In this document: positions 1-12,500 of the stretch, one piece after another
Layout of the letters: each line of letters starts with the position of its first letter
Numbering within the stretch: position 1 is the first letter of the stretch
Source of the DNA: Auanema rhodensis
Taxonomy: Eukaryota; Nematoda; Chromadorea; Rhabditida; Rhabditidae
Direction of reading: 5' to 3'
Assembly: GCA_964057225.1 (NCBI GenBank)
Contig: OZ059894.1
Location: 24,272,476-24,336,475, forward strand
DNA length: 64,000 nucleotides
Notes under the pieces: generated by a model
Told to the model about the DNA's origin: nothing
The model's input: only the letters and a program-made list of their open reading frames with translations
The model's database searches: none
Program-made: the position numbers and the translations under genes

Positions 1-42
1 TTTGAAATTTACGTGAACTTCAATTTATGCTAATTAAATGTA

Positions 43-50
43 CACGTGAT
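43..50 (-). other. CACGTG site 1; minus strand reads ATCACGTG (CDEI-like), repeated in nearly every monomer
   Basis: Positions p43-48 are CACGTG. Read on the minus strand, p43-50 is ATCACGTG, which fits the budding-yeast CDEI consensus RTCACRTG bound by the bHLH protein Cbf1. CACGTG is also the plant G-box/E-box core for bZIP and bHLH factors. It recurs at this offset in essentially all monomers. The exceptions I saw are C45A at 35418 and 40522, which are two copies of one HOR position. Protein binding is inference only, and an 8-base degenerate match can arise by chance. Confidence 0.5.
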
Positions 51-72
51 GTGCACTTGGTATGTAACTCGC

Positions 73-82
73 TTCACGTGAA
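73..82. other. Perfect 10-bp palindrome TTCACGTGAA (CACGTG site 2), repeated in most monomers
   Basis: p73-82 is a perfect inverted repeat around a second CACGTG, with its centre 32 bp (about three helical turns) from the first. Some HOR positions break it. G80A occurs in the 'CGTAAAAG' monomers (for example 3248, 5888 and 10816). G80T occurs in the 'CGTTAAAG' monomers (for example 52349, 53405, 53581, 54989, 55165, 59213 and 59389). The palindrome is directly visible. A role in protein binding or DNA structure is not shown. Confidence 0.7.
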
Positions 83-120
83 AGATGAAGAGATGCGGTT
101 TTCAAAATTAGATTCCCTAT

Positions 121-134
121 GTCCATATTAGTCT
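121..134 (+). other. Conserved 14-bp block GTCCATATTAGTCT, similar to Arabidopsis CEN178
   Basis: p121-134 is present in nearly every monomer. As I remember it, the Arabidopsis pAL1/CEN178 satellite carries GTCCATATGAGTCT, which matches at 13 of 14 positions. A second similar block, TACACGTGATGT (p41-52), follows about 96 bp later here and about 93 bp later in pAL1 as I recall it. Collinearity makes chance less likely and suggests a Brassicaceae-type satellite. This rests on memory, not on a search. Observed variants are A127T ('CCATTTTAG'), A127G ('CCATGTTAG') and C133T. Confidence 0.4.
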
Positions 135-160
135 AAAAACAAATTTTTATTGATATTGGT

Positions 161-175
161 TCATGGTAACCATGA
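161..175. other. 15-bp dyad TCATGGT-A-ACCATGA, repeated in each monomer
   Basis: p161-175 has two 7-base arms around a single A and contains a GGTAACC (BstEII) site at p165-171. In T161 monomers the arms pair over 7 bases. In the common G161 variant ('GGTGCATGG') the outermost pair is lost, leaving 6-base arms. Breaks inside the arms are rare: A163G in five monomers (8963, 13891, 17586, 26737 and 29553), plus single changes near 30257 (T to G) and 44690 (G to A). This is short-dyad symmetry of the kind reported in several centromeric satellites; a function is inference. Confidence 0.6.
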
Positions 176-2816
176 CTTTGAAATTTACGTGAACTTTAAT
201 TTATGCTAATTAAATGTACACGTGATGTGCACTTGGTATGTAACTCGCTTCACGTGAAAGATAAAGAGATGCGGTTTTCAAAATTAGATTTCCCATGTCC
301 ATATTAGTCTAAAAACAAATTTTTATTGATATTGGTTCATGGTAACCATGACTTTGAAATTTACGTGAACTTCAATTTATGCTAATTAAATGTACACGTG
401 ATGTGCACTTGGTATGTAACTCGCTTCACGTGAAAGATGAAGAGATGCGGTTTTCAAAATTAGATTCCCTATGTCCATATTAGTCTAAAAACAAATTTTT
501 ATTGATATTGGTTCATGGTAACCATGACTTTGAAATTTACGTGAACTTTAATTTATGCTAATTAAATGTACACGTGATGTGCACTTGGTATGTAACTCGC
601 TTCACGTGAAAGATAAAGAGATGCGGTTTTCAAAATTAGATTCCCCATGTCCATATTAGTCTAAAAACAAATTTTTATTGATATTGGTTCATGGTAACCA
701 TGACTTTGAAATTTACGTGAACTTTAATTTATGCTAATTAAATGTACACGTGATGTGCACTTGGTATGTAACTCGCTTCACGTGAAAGATAAAGAGATGC
801 GGTTTTCAAAATTAGATTCCCCATGTCCATATTAGTCTAAAAACAAATTTTTATTGATATTGGTGCATGGTAACCATGACTTTGAAATTTACGTGAACTT
901 TAATTTATGCTAATTAAATGTACACGTGATGTGCACTTGGTATGTAACTCGCTTCACGTGAAAGATAAAGAGATGCGGTTTTCAAAATTAGATTCCCCAT
1001 GTCCATATTAGTCTAAAAACAAATTTTTATTGATATTGGTTCATGGTAACCATGACTTTGAAATTTACGTGAACTTTAATTTATGCTAATTAAATGTACA
1101 CGTGATGTGCACTTGGTATGTAACTCGCTTCACGTGAAAGATAAAGAGATGCGGTTTTCAAAATTAGATTCCCCATGTCCATATTAGTCTAAAAACAAAT
1201 TTTAATTGATATTGGTTCATGGTAACCATGACTTTGAAATTTACGTGAACTTCAATTTATGCTAATTAAATGTACACGTGATGTGCACTTGGTATGTAAC
1301 TCGCTTCACGTGAAAGATGAAGAGATGCGGTTTTCAAAATTAGATTCCCTATGTCCATATTAGTCTAAAAACAAATTTTTATTGATATTGGTTCATGGTA
1401 ACCATGACTTTGAAATTTACGTGAACTTTAATTTATGCTAATTAAATGTACACGTGATGTGCACTTGGTATGTAACTCGCTTCACGTGAAAGATAAAGAG
1501 ATGCGGTTTTCAAAATTAGATTCCCCATGTCCATATTAGTCTAAAAACAAATTTTTATTGATATTGGTTCATGGTAACCATGACTTTGAAATTTACGTGA
1601 ACTTCAATTTATGCTAATTAAATGTACACGTGATGTGCACTTGGTATGTAACTCGCTTCACGTGAAAGATAAAGAGATGCGGTTTTCAAAATTAGATTCC
1701 CCATGTCCATATTAGTCTAAAAACAAATTTTTATTGATATTGGTTCATGGTAACCATGACTTTGAAATTTACGTGAACTTTAATTTATGCTAATTAAATG
1801 TACACGTGATGTGCACTTGGTATGTAACTCGCTTCACGTGAAAGATAAAGAGATGCGGTTTTCAAAATTAGATTCCCCATGTCCATATTAGTCTAAAAAC
1901 AAATTTTTATTGATATTGGTGCATGGTAACCATGACTTTGAAATTTACGTGAACTTTAATTTATGCTAATTAAATGTACACGTGATGTGCACTTGGTATG
2001 TAACTCGCTTCACGTGAAAGATAAAGAGATGCGGTTTTCAAAATTAGATTCCCCATGTCCATATTAGTCTAAAAACAAATTTTTATTGATATTGGTTCAT
2101 GGTAACCATGACTTTGAAATTTACGTGAACTTTAATTTATGCTAATTAAATGTACACGTGATGTGCACTTGGTATGTAACTCGCTTCACGTGAAAGATAA
2201 AGAGATGCGGTTTTCAAAATTAGATTCCCCATGTCCATATTAGTCTAAAAACAAATTTTAATTGATATTGGTTCATGGTAACCATGACTTTGAAATTTAC
2301 GTGAACTTCAATTTATGCTAATTAAATGTACACGTGATGTGCACTTGGTATGTAACTCGCTTCACGTGAAAGATGAAGAGATGCGGTTTTCAAAATTAGA
2401 TTCCCTATGTCCATATTAGTCTAAAAACAAATTTTTATTGATATTGGTTCATGGTAACCATGACTTTGAAATTTACGTGAACTTTAATTTATGCTAATTA
2501 AATGTACACGTGATGTGCACTTGGTATGTAACTCGCTTCACGTGAAAGATAAAGAGATGCGGTTTTCAAAATTAGATTCCCCATGTCCATATTAGTCTAA
2601 AAACAAATTTTTATTGATATTGGTTCATGGTAACCATGACTTTGAAATTTACGTGAACTTTGATTTATGCTAATTAAATGTACACGTGATGTGCACTTGG
2701 TATGTAACTCGCTTCACGTGAAAGATAAAGAGATGCGGTTTTCAAAATTAGATTCCCCATGTCCATATTAGTCTAAAAACAAATTTTTATTGATATTGGT
2801 GCATGGTAACCATGAC

Positions 2817-3344
2817 TTTGAAATTTACGTGAACTTTAATTTATGCTAATTAAATGTACACGTGATGTGCCCTCGGTATGTAACTCGCTTCACGTGAAAG
2901 ATAAAGAGATGCGGTTTTCAAAATTAGATTCCCCATGTCCATATTAGTCTAAAAACAAATTTTTATTGATATTGGTGCATGGTAACCATGACTTTGAAAT
3001 TTACGTGAACTTTAATTTATGCTAATTAAATGTACACGTGATGTGCACTTGGTATGTAACTCGCTTCACGTGAAAGATAAAGAAATGCGGTTTTCAAAAT
3101 TAGATTCCCCATGTCCATATTAGTCTAAAAACAAATTTTTATTGATATTGGTGCATGGTAACCATGACTTTGAAATTTACGTGAACTTTAATTTATGCTA
3201 ATTAAATGTACACGTGATGTGCACTCGGTATGTAACTCGCTTCACGTAAAAGATAAAGAGATGCGGTTTTCAAAATTAAATTTCCCATGTCCATATTAGT
3301 CTAAAAACAAATTTTTATTGATATTGGTGCATGGTAACCATGAC
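2817..3344 (+). repeat. CCTCGG three-monomer cassette, first of six
   Basis: Monomers 17-19 are 'GTGCCCTCGG' (A55C, T58C); then 'AAAGAAATGCGG' (G92A); then 'GTGCACTCGG' with 'CGTAAAAG' and 'AAATTTCCC' (T58C, G80A, G111A, C115T). The same ordered trio recurs at 5457-5984, 10385-10912, 21295-21822, 22879-23406 and 48574-49101. The first CCTCGG unit also occurs alone, with C133T, at 33086 and 38190. Confidence 0.85.
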
Positions 3345-4576
3345 TTTGAAATTTACGTGAACTTTAATTTATGCTAATTAAATGTACACGTGATGTGCAC
3401 TTGGTATGTAACTCGCTTCACGTGAAAGATAAAGAGATGCGGTTTTCAAAATTAGATTCCCCATGTCCATATTAGTCTAAAAACAAATTTTTATTGATAT
3501 TGGTTCATGGTAACCATGACTTTGAAATTTACGTGAACTTTAATTTATGCTAATTAAATGTACACGTGATGTGCACTTGGTATGTAACTCGCTTCACGTG
3601 AAAGATAAAGAGATGCGGTTTTCAAAATTAGATTCCCCATGTCCATATTAGTCTAAAAACAAATTTTTATTGATATTGGTTCATGGTAACCATGACTTTG
3701 AAATTTACGTGAACTTCAATTTATGCTAATTACATGTACACGTGATGTGCACTTGGTATGTAACTCGCTTCACGTGAAAGATGAAGAGATGCGGTTTTCA
3801 AAATTAGATTTCCTATGTCCATATTAGTCTAAAAACAAATTTTTATTGATATTGGTTCATGGTAACCATGACTTTGAAATTTACGTGAACTTTAATTTAT
3901 GCTAATTAAATGTACACGTGATGTGCACTTGGTATGTAACTCGCTTCACGTGAAAGATAAAGAGATGCGGTTTTCAAAATTAGATTCCCCATGTCCATAT
4001 TAGTCTAAAAACAAATTTTTATTGATATTGGTTCATGGTAACCATGACTTTGAAATTTACGTGAACTTTAATTTATGCTAATTAAATGTACACGTGATGT
4101 GCACTTGGTATGTAACTCGCTTCACGTGAAAGATAAAGAGATGCGGTTTTCAAAATTAGATTCCCCATGTCCATATTAGTCTAAAAACAAATTTTAATTG
4201 ATATTGGTTCATGGTAACCATGACTTTGAAATTTACGTGAACTTCAATTTATGCTAATTAAATGTACACGTGATGTGCACTTGGTATGTAACTCGCTTCA
4301 CGTGAAAGATGAAGAGATGCGGTTTTCAAAATTAGATTCCCTATGTCCATATTAGTCTAAAAACAAATTTTTATTGATATTGGTTCATGGTAACCATGAC
4401 TTTGAAATTTACGTGAACTTTAATTTATGCTAATTAAATGTACACGTGATGTGCACTTGGTATGTAACTCGCTTCACGTGAAAGATAAAGAGATGCGGTT
4501 TTCAAAATTAGATTCCCCATGTCCATATTAGTCTAAAAACAAATTTTTATTGATATTGGTTCATGGTAACCATGAC

Positions 4577-7500
4577 TTTGAAATTTACGTGAACTTCAAT
4601 TTATGCTAATTAAATGTACACGTGATGTGCACTTGGTATGTAACTGGCTTCACGTGAAAGATGAAGAGATGCGGTTTTCAAAATTAGATTCCCTATGTCC
4701 ATATTAGTCTAAAAACAAATTTTTATTGATATTGGTTCATGGTAACCATGACTTTGAAATTTACGTGAACTTTAATTTATGCTAATTAAATGTACACGTG
4801 ATGTGCACTTGGTATGTAACTCGCTTCACGTGAAAGATAAATAGATGCGGTTTTCAAAATTAGATTCCCCATGTCCATATTAGTCTAAAAACAAATTTTT
4901 ATTGATATTGGTTCATGGTAACCATGACTTTGAAATTTACGTGAACTTTAATTTATGCTAATTAAATGTACACGTGATGTGCACTTGGTATGTAACTCGC
5001 TTCACGTGAAAGATAAAGAGATGCGGTTTTCAAAATTAGATTCCCCATGTCCATATTAGTCTAAAAACAAATTTTTATTGATATTGGTGCATGGTAACCA
5101 TGACTTTGAAATTTACGTGAACTTTAATTTATGCTAATTAAATGTACACGTGATGTGCACTTGGTATGTAACTCGCTTCACGTGAAAGATAAAGAGATGC
5201 GGTTTTCAAAATTAGATTCCCCATGTCCATATTAGTCTAAAAACAAATTTTTATTGATATTGGTTCATGGTAACCATGACTTTGAAATTTACGTGAACTT
5301 TAATTTATGCTAATTAAATGTACACGTGATGTGCACTTGGTATGTAACTCGCTTCACGTGAAAGATAAAGAGATGCGGTTTTCAAAATTAGATTCCCCAT
5401 GTCCATATTAGTCTAAAAACAAATTTTTATTGATATTGGTGCATGGTAACCATGACTTTGAAATTTACGTGAACTTTAATTTATGCTAATTAAATGTACA
5501 CGTGATGTGCCCTCGGTATGTAACTCGCTTCACGTGAAAGATAAAGAGATGCGGTTTTCAAAATTAGATTCCCCATGTCCATATTAGTCTAAAAACAAAT
5601 TTTTATTGATATTGGTGCATGGTAACCATGACTTTGAAATTTACGTGAACTTTAATTTATGCTAATTAAATGTACACGTGATGTGCACTTGGTATGTAAC
5701 TCGCTTCACGTGAAAGATAAAGAAATGCGGTTTTCAAAATTAGATTCCCCATGTCCATATTAGTCTAAAAACAAATTTTTATTGATATTGGTGCATGGTA
5801 ACCATGACTTTGAAATTTACGTGAACTTTAATTTATGCTAATTAAATGTACACGTGATGTGCACTCGGTATGTAACTCGCTTCACGTAAAAGATAAAGAG
5901 ATGCGGTTTTCAAAATTAAATTTCCCATGTCCATATTAGTCTAAAAACAAATTTTTATTGATATTGGTTCATGGTAACCATGACTTTGAAATTTACGTGA
6001 ACTTTAATTTATGCTAATTAAATGTACACGTGATGTGCACTTGGTATGTAACTCGCTTCACGTGAAAGATAAAGAGGTGCGGTTTTCAAAATTAGATTCC
6101 CCCTGTCCATATTAGTCTAAAAACAAATTTTTATTGATATTGGTTCATGGTAACCATGACTTTGAAATTTACGTGAACTTTAATTTATGCTAATTAAATG
6201 TACACGTGATGTGCCCTTGGTATGTAACTCGCTTCACGTGAAAGATAAAGAGATGCGGTTTTCAAAATTAGATTCCCCATGTCCATATTAGTCTAAAAAC
6301 AAATTTTTATTGATATTGGTGCATGGTAACCATGACTTTGAAATTTACGTGAACTTTAATTTATGCTAATTAAATGTACACGTGATGTGCACTTGGTATG
6401 TAACTCGCTTCACGTGAAAGATAAAGAGATGCGGTTTTCAAAATTAGATTCCCCATGTCCATATTAGTCTAAAAACAAATTTTTATTGATATTGGTTCAT
6501 GGTAACCATGACTTTGAAATTTACGTGAACTTCAATTTATGCTAATTAAATGTACACGTGATGTGCACTTGGTATGTAACTCGCTTCACGTGAAAGATGA
6601 AGAGATGCGGTTTTCAAAATTAGATTCCCTATGTCCATATTAGTCTAAAAACAAATTTTTATTGATATTGGTTCATGGTAACCATGACTTTGAAATTTAC
6701 GTGAACTTTAATTTATGCTAATTAAATGTACACGTGATGTGCACTTGGTATGTAACTCGCTTCACGTGAAAGATAAAGAGATGCGGTTTTCAAAATTAGA
6801 TTCCCCATGTCCATATTAGTCTAAAAACAAATTTTTATTGATATTGGTTCATGGTAACCATGACTTTGAAATTTACGTGAACTTCAATTTATGCTAATTA
6901 AATGTACACGTGATGTGCACTTGGTATGTAACTCGCTTCACGTGAAAGATAAAGAGATGCGGTTTTCAAAATTAGATTCCCCATGTCCATATTAGTCTAA
7001 AAACAAATTTTTATTGATATTGGTTCATGGTAACCATGACTTTGAAATTTACGTGAACTTTAATTTATGCTAATTAAATGTACACGTGATGTGCACTTGG
7101 TATGTAACTCGCTTCACGTGAAAGATAAAGAGATGCGGTTTTCAAAATTAGATTCCCCATGTCCATATTAGTCTAAAAACAAATTTTTATTGATATTGGT
7201 GCATGGTAACCATGACTTTGAAATTTACGTGAACTTTAATTTATGCTAATTAAATGTACACGTGATGTGCACTTGGTATGTAACTCGCTTCACGTGAAAG
7301 ATAAAGAGATGCGGTTTTCAAAATTAGATTCCCCATGTCCATATTAGTCTAAAAACAAATTTTTATTGATATTGGTTCATGGTAACCATGACTTTGAAAT
7401 TTACGTGAACTTCAATTTATGCTAATTAAATGTACACGTGATGTGCACTTGGTATGTAACTCGCTTCACGTGAAAGATGAAGAGATGCGGTTTTCAAAAT

Positions 7501-9504
7501 TAGATTCCCTATGTCCATATTAGTCTAAAAACAAATTTTTATTGATATTGGTTCATGGTAACCATGACTTTGAAATTTACGTGAACTTTAATTTATGCTA
7601 ATTAAATGTACACGTGATGTGCACTTGGTATGTAACTCGCTTCACGTGAAAGATAAAGAGATGCGGTTTTCAAAATTAGATTGCCCATGTCCATATTAGT
7701 CTAAAAACAAATTTTTATTGATATTGGTGCATGGTAACCATGACTTTGAAATTTACGTGAACTTTAATTTATGCTAATTAAATGTACACGTGATGTGCCC
7801 TTGGTATGTAACTCGCTTCACGTGAAAGATAAAGAGATGCGGTTTTCAAAATTAGATTCCCCATGTCCATATTAGTCTAAAAACAAATTTTTATTGATAT
7901 TGGTGCATGGTAACCATGACTTTGAAATTTACGTGAACTTTAATTTATGCTAATTAAATGTACACGTGATGTGCACTTGGTATGTAACTCGCTTCACGTG
8001 AAAGATAAAGAGATGCGGTTTTCAAAATTAGATTCCCCATGTCCATATTAGTCTAAAAACAAATTTTTATTGATATTGGTGCATGGTAACCATGACTTTG
8101 AAATTTACGTGAACTTTAATTTATGCTAATTAAATGTACACGTGATGTGCACTTGGTATGTAACTCGCTTCACGTGAAAGATAAAGAGATGCGGTTTTCA
8201 AAATTAAATTTCCCATGTCCATATTAGTCTAAAAACAAATTTTTATTGATATTGGTGCATGGTAACCATGACTTTGAAATTTACGTGAACTTTAATTTAT
8301 GTTAATTAAATGTACACGTGATGTGCACTTGGTATGTAACTCGCTTCACGTGAAAGATAAAGAGATGCGTTTTTCAAAATTAGATTCCCCATGTCCATAT
8401 TAGTCTAAAAACAAATTTTTATTGATATTGGTTCATGGTAACCATGACTTTGAAATTTACGTGAACTTCAATTTATGCTAATTAAATGTACACGTGATGT
8501 GCACTTGGTATGTAACTCGCTTCACGTGAAAGATAAAGAGATGCGGTTTTCAAAATTAGATTCCCCATGTCCATATTAGTCTAAAAACAAATTTTTATTG
8601 ATATTGATTCATGGTAACCATGACTTTGAAATTTACGTGAACTTCAATTTATGCTAATTAAATGTACACGTGATGTGCACTTGGTATGTAACTCGCTTCA
8701 CGTGAAAGATAAAGAGATGCGGTTTTCAAAATTAGATTCCCTATGTCCATATTAGTCTAAAAACAAATTTTTATTGATATTGGTTCATGGTAACCATGAC
8801 TTTGAAATTTACGTGAACTTTAATTTATGCTAATTAAATGTACACGTGATGTGCACTTGGTATGTAACTCGCTTCACGTGAAAGATAAAGAGATGCGGTT
8901 TTCAAAATTAGATTCCCCATGTCCATATTAGTCTAAAAACAAATTTTTATTGATATTGGTGCGTGGTAACCATGACTTTGAAATTTACGTGAACTTTAAT
9001 TTATGCTAATTAAATGTACACGTGATGTGCACTTGGTATGTAACTCGCTTCACGTGAAAGATAAAGAGATGCGGTTTTCAAAATTAAATTTCCCATGTCC
9101 ATATTAGTCTAAAAACAAATTTTTATTGATATTGGTGCATGGTAACCATGACTTTGAAATTTACGTGAACTTTAATTTATGTTAATTAAATGTACACGTG
9201 ATGTGCACTTGGTATGTAACTCGCTTCACGTGAAAGATAAAGAGATGCGGTTTTCAAAATTAGATTCCCCATGTCCATATTAGTCTAAAAACAAATTTTT
9301 ATTGATATTGGTTCATGGTAACCATGACTTTGAAATTTACGTGAACTTTAATTTATGCTAATTAAATGTACACGTGATGTGCACTTGGTATGTAACTCGC
9401 TTCACGTGAAAGATAAAGAGATGCGGTTTTCAAAATTAGATTCCCCATGTCCATATTAGTCTAAAAACAAATTTTTATTGATATTGGTTCATGGTAACCA
9501 TGAC
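4577..9504 (+). repeat. 28-monomer HOR, copy 1 (4928 bp)
   Basis: Monomers 27-54 match monomers 55-82 in order at a constant 4928-bp offset. Shared rare markers include 'AACTGGCTTC' (4643/9571), 'AAATAG' (about 4840/9768), the CCTCGG cassette (5508/10436), C115G 'ATTGCCC' (about 7683/12611), 'TTGATTCATGG' (about 8606/13534) and A163G (8963/13891). Copy-specific changes include 'GAGGTGCGG' near 6077. Monomer 82 matches but monomer 83 does not match monomer 55, so the period ends near 14432. Confidence 0.85.
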
Positions 9505-12500
9505 TTTGAAATTTACGTGAACTTCAATTTATGCTAATTAAATGTACACGTGATGTGCACTTGGTATGTAACTGGCTTCACGTGAAAGATGAAGAGATGC
9601 GGTTTTCAAAATTAGATTCCCTATGTCCATATTAGTCTAAAAACAAATTTTTATTGATATTGGTTCATGGTAACCATGACTTTGAAATTTACGTGAACTT
9701 TAATTTATGCTAATTAAATGTACACGTGATGTGCACTTGGTATGTAACTCGCTTCACGTGAAAGATAAATAGATGCGGTTTTCAAAATTAGATTCCCCAT
9801 GTCCATATTAGTCTAAAAACAAATTTTTATTGATATTGGTTCATGGTAACCATGACTTTGAAATTTACGTGAACTTTAATTTATGCTAATTAAATGTACA
9901 CGTGATGTGCACTTGGTATGTAACTCGCTTCACGTGAAAGATAAAGAGATGCGGTTTTCAAAATTAGATTCCCCATGTCCATATTAGTCTAAAAACAAAT
10001 TTTTATTGATATTGGTGCATGGTAACCATGACTTTGAAATTTACGTGAACTTTAATTTATGCTAATTAAATGTACACGTGATGTGCACTTGGTATGTAAC
10101 TCGCTTCACGTGAAAGATAAAGAGATGCGGTTTTCAAAATTAGATTCCCCATGTCCATATTAGTCTAAAAACAAATTTTTATTGATATTGGTTCATGGTA
10201 ACCATGACTTTGAAATTTACGTGAACTTTAATTTATGCTAATTAAATGTACACGTGATGTGCACTTGGTATGTAACTCGCTTCACGTGAAAGATAAAGAG
10301 ATGCGGTTTTCAAAATTAGATTCCCCATGTCCATATTAGTCTAAAAACAAATTTTTATTGATATTGGTGCATGGTAACCATGACTTTGAAATTTACGTGA
10401 ACTTTAATTTATGCTAATTAAATGTACACGTGATGTGCCCTCGGTATGTAACTCGCTTCACGTGAAAGATAAAGAGATGCGGTTTTCAAAATTAGATTCC
10501 CCATGTCCATATTAGTCTAAAAACAAATTTTTATTGATATTGGTGCATGGTAACCATGACTTTGAAATTTACGTGAACTTTAATTTATGCTAATTAAATG
10601 TACACGTGATGTGCACTTGGTATGTAACTCGCTTCACGTGAAAGATAAAGAAATGCGGTTTTCAAAATTAGATTCCCCATGTCCATATTAGTCTAAAAAC
10701 AAATTTTTATTGATATTGGTGCATGGTAACCATGACTTTGAAATTTACGTGAACTTTAATTTATGCTAATTAAATGTACACGTGATGTGCACTCGGTATG
10801 TAACTCGCTTCACGTAAAAGATAAAGAGATGCGGTTTTCAAAATTAAATTTCCCATGTCCATATTAGTCTAAAAACAAATTTTTATTGATATTGGTTCAT
10901 GGTAACCATGACTTTGAAATTTACGTGAACTTTAATTTATGCTAATTAAATGTACACGTGATGTGCACTTGGTATGTAACTCGCTTCACGTGAAAGATAA
11001 AGAGATGCGGTTTTCAAAATTAGATTCCCCCTGTCCATATTAGTCTAAAAACAAATTTTTATTGATATTGGTTCATGGTAACCATGACTTTGAAATTTAC
11101 GTGAACTTTAATTTATGCTAATTAAATGTACACGTGATGTGCCCTTGGTATGTAACTCGCTTCACGTGAAAGATAAAGAGATGCGGTTTTCAAAATTAGA
11201 TTCCCCATGTCCATATTAGTCTAAAAACAAATTTTTATTGATATTGGTGCATGGTAACCATGACTTTGAAATTTACGTGAACTTTAATTTATGCTAATTA
11301 AATGTACACGTGATGTGCACTTGGTATGTAACTCGCTTCACGTGAAAGATAAAGAGATGCGGTTTTCAAAATTAGATTCCCCATGTCCATATTAGTCTAA
11401 AAACAAATTTTTATTGATATTGGTTCATGGTAACCATGACTTTGAAATTTACGTGAACTTCAATTTATGCTAATTAAATGTACACGTGATGTGCACTTGG
11501 TATGTAACTCGCTTCACGTGAAAGATGAAGAGATGCGGTTTTCAAAATTAGATTCCCTATGTCCATATTAGTCTAAAAACAAATTTTTATTGATATTGGT
11601 TCATGGTAACCATGACTTTGAAATTTACGTGAACTTTAATTTATGCTAATTAAATGTACACGTGATGTGCACTTGGTATGTAACTCGCTTCACGTGAAAG
11701 ATAAAGAGATGCGGTTTTCAAAATTAGATTCCCCATGTCCATATTAGTCTAAAAACAAATTTTTATTGATATTGGTTCATGGTAACCATGACTTTGAAAT
11801 TTACGTGAACTTCAATTTATGCTAATTAAATGTACACGTGATGTGCACTTGGTATGTAACTCGCTTCACGTGAAAGATAAAGAGATGCGGTTTTCAAAAT
11901 TAGATTCCCCATGTCCATATTAGTCTAAAAACAAATTTTTATTGATATTGGTTCATGGTAACCATGACTTTGAAATTTACGTGAACTTTAATTTATGCTA
12001 ATTAAATGTACACGTGATGTGCACTTGGTATGTAACTCGCTTCACGTGAAAGATAAAGAGATGCGGTTTTCAAAATTAGATTCCCCATGTCCATATTAGT
12101 CTAAAAACAAATTTTTATTGATATTGGTGCATGGTAACCATGACTTTGAAATTTACGTGAACTTTAATTTATGCTAATTAAATGTACACGTGATGTGCAC
12201 TTGGTATGTAACTCGCTTCACGTGAAAGATAAAGAGATGCGGTTTTCAAAATTAGATTCCCCATGTCCATATTAGTCTAAAAACAAATTTTTATTGATAT
12301 TGGTTCATGGTAACCATGACTTTGAAATTTACGTGAACTTCAATTTATGCTAATTAAATGTACACGTGATGTGCACTTGGTATGTAACTCGCTTCACGTG
12401 AAAGATGAAGAGATGCGGTTTTCAAAATTAGATTTCCTATGTCCATATTAGTCTAAAAACAAATTTTTATTGATATTGGTTCATGGTAACCATGACTTTG

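Larger units (their letters stand above)
1..176 (+). repeat. Reference monomer (monomer 1, type A)
   Basis: This is the first full unit and defines positions p1-p176 used in other entries. It has 57 G/C of 176 bases (32%) and five CpGs (p12, p45, p70, p77, p96). It is type A: C at p21, G at p87, T at p118 and T at p161. The commoner type B has T21, A87 and C118. Notable segments are a TGTACACGTGAT block (p39-50), GTGCAC (p51-56), a perfect palindrome at p73-82, an A-run/T-run stretch at p135-149, and a dyad at p161-175. Because 176 is not a multiple of three and every frame has stops, no reading frame crosses several monomers. Confidence 0.95.
1..4576 (+). repeat. Left segment, monomers 1-26, with a 5/6-monomer module
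   Basis: Monomers 3-7 (353-1232) and 8-13 (1233-2288) are two versions of one module: type A, type B, [C21/A87], B with G161, B, and a monomer with T148A. The shorter version lacks the C21/A87 unit. T148A is seen at 1204, 2260 and 4196, which are 6 and 11 monomers apart. Monomer 16 (2641) has A22G. Monomers 17-19 are the CCTCGG cassette. Monomer 22 has a private A37C at 3733. There is no gene or other element. Confidence 0.75.

Noticed and set aside
39-56. Promoter or TATA/G-box control region for transcription of each monomer
   Set aside because: CACGTG and AT-rich stretches are present, but there is no TATA box with initiator, no terminator and no downstream gene. Satellite transcription is possible but not shown by sequence.
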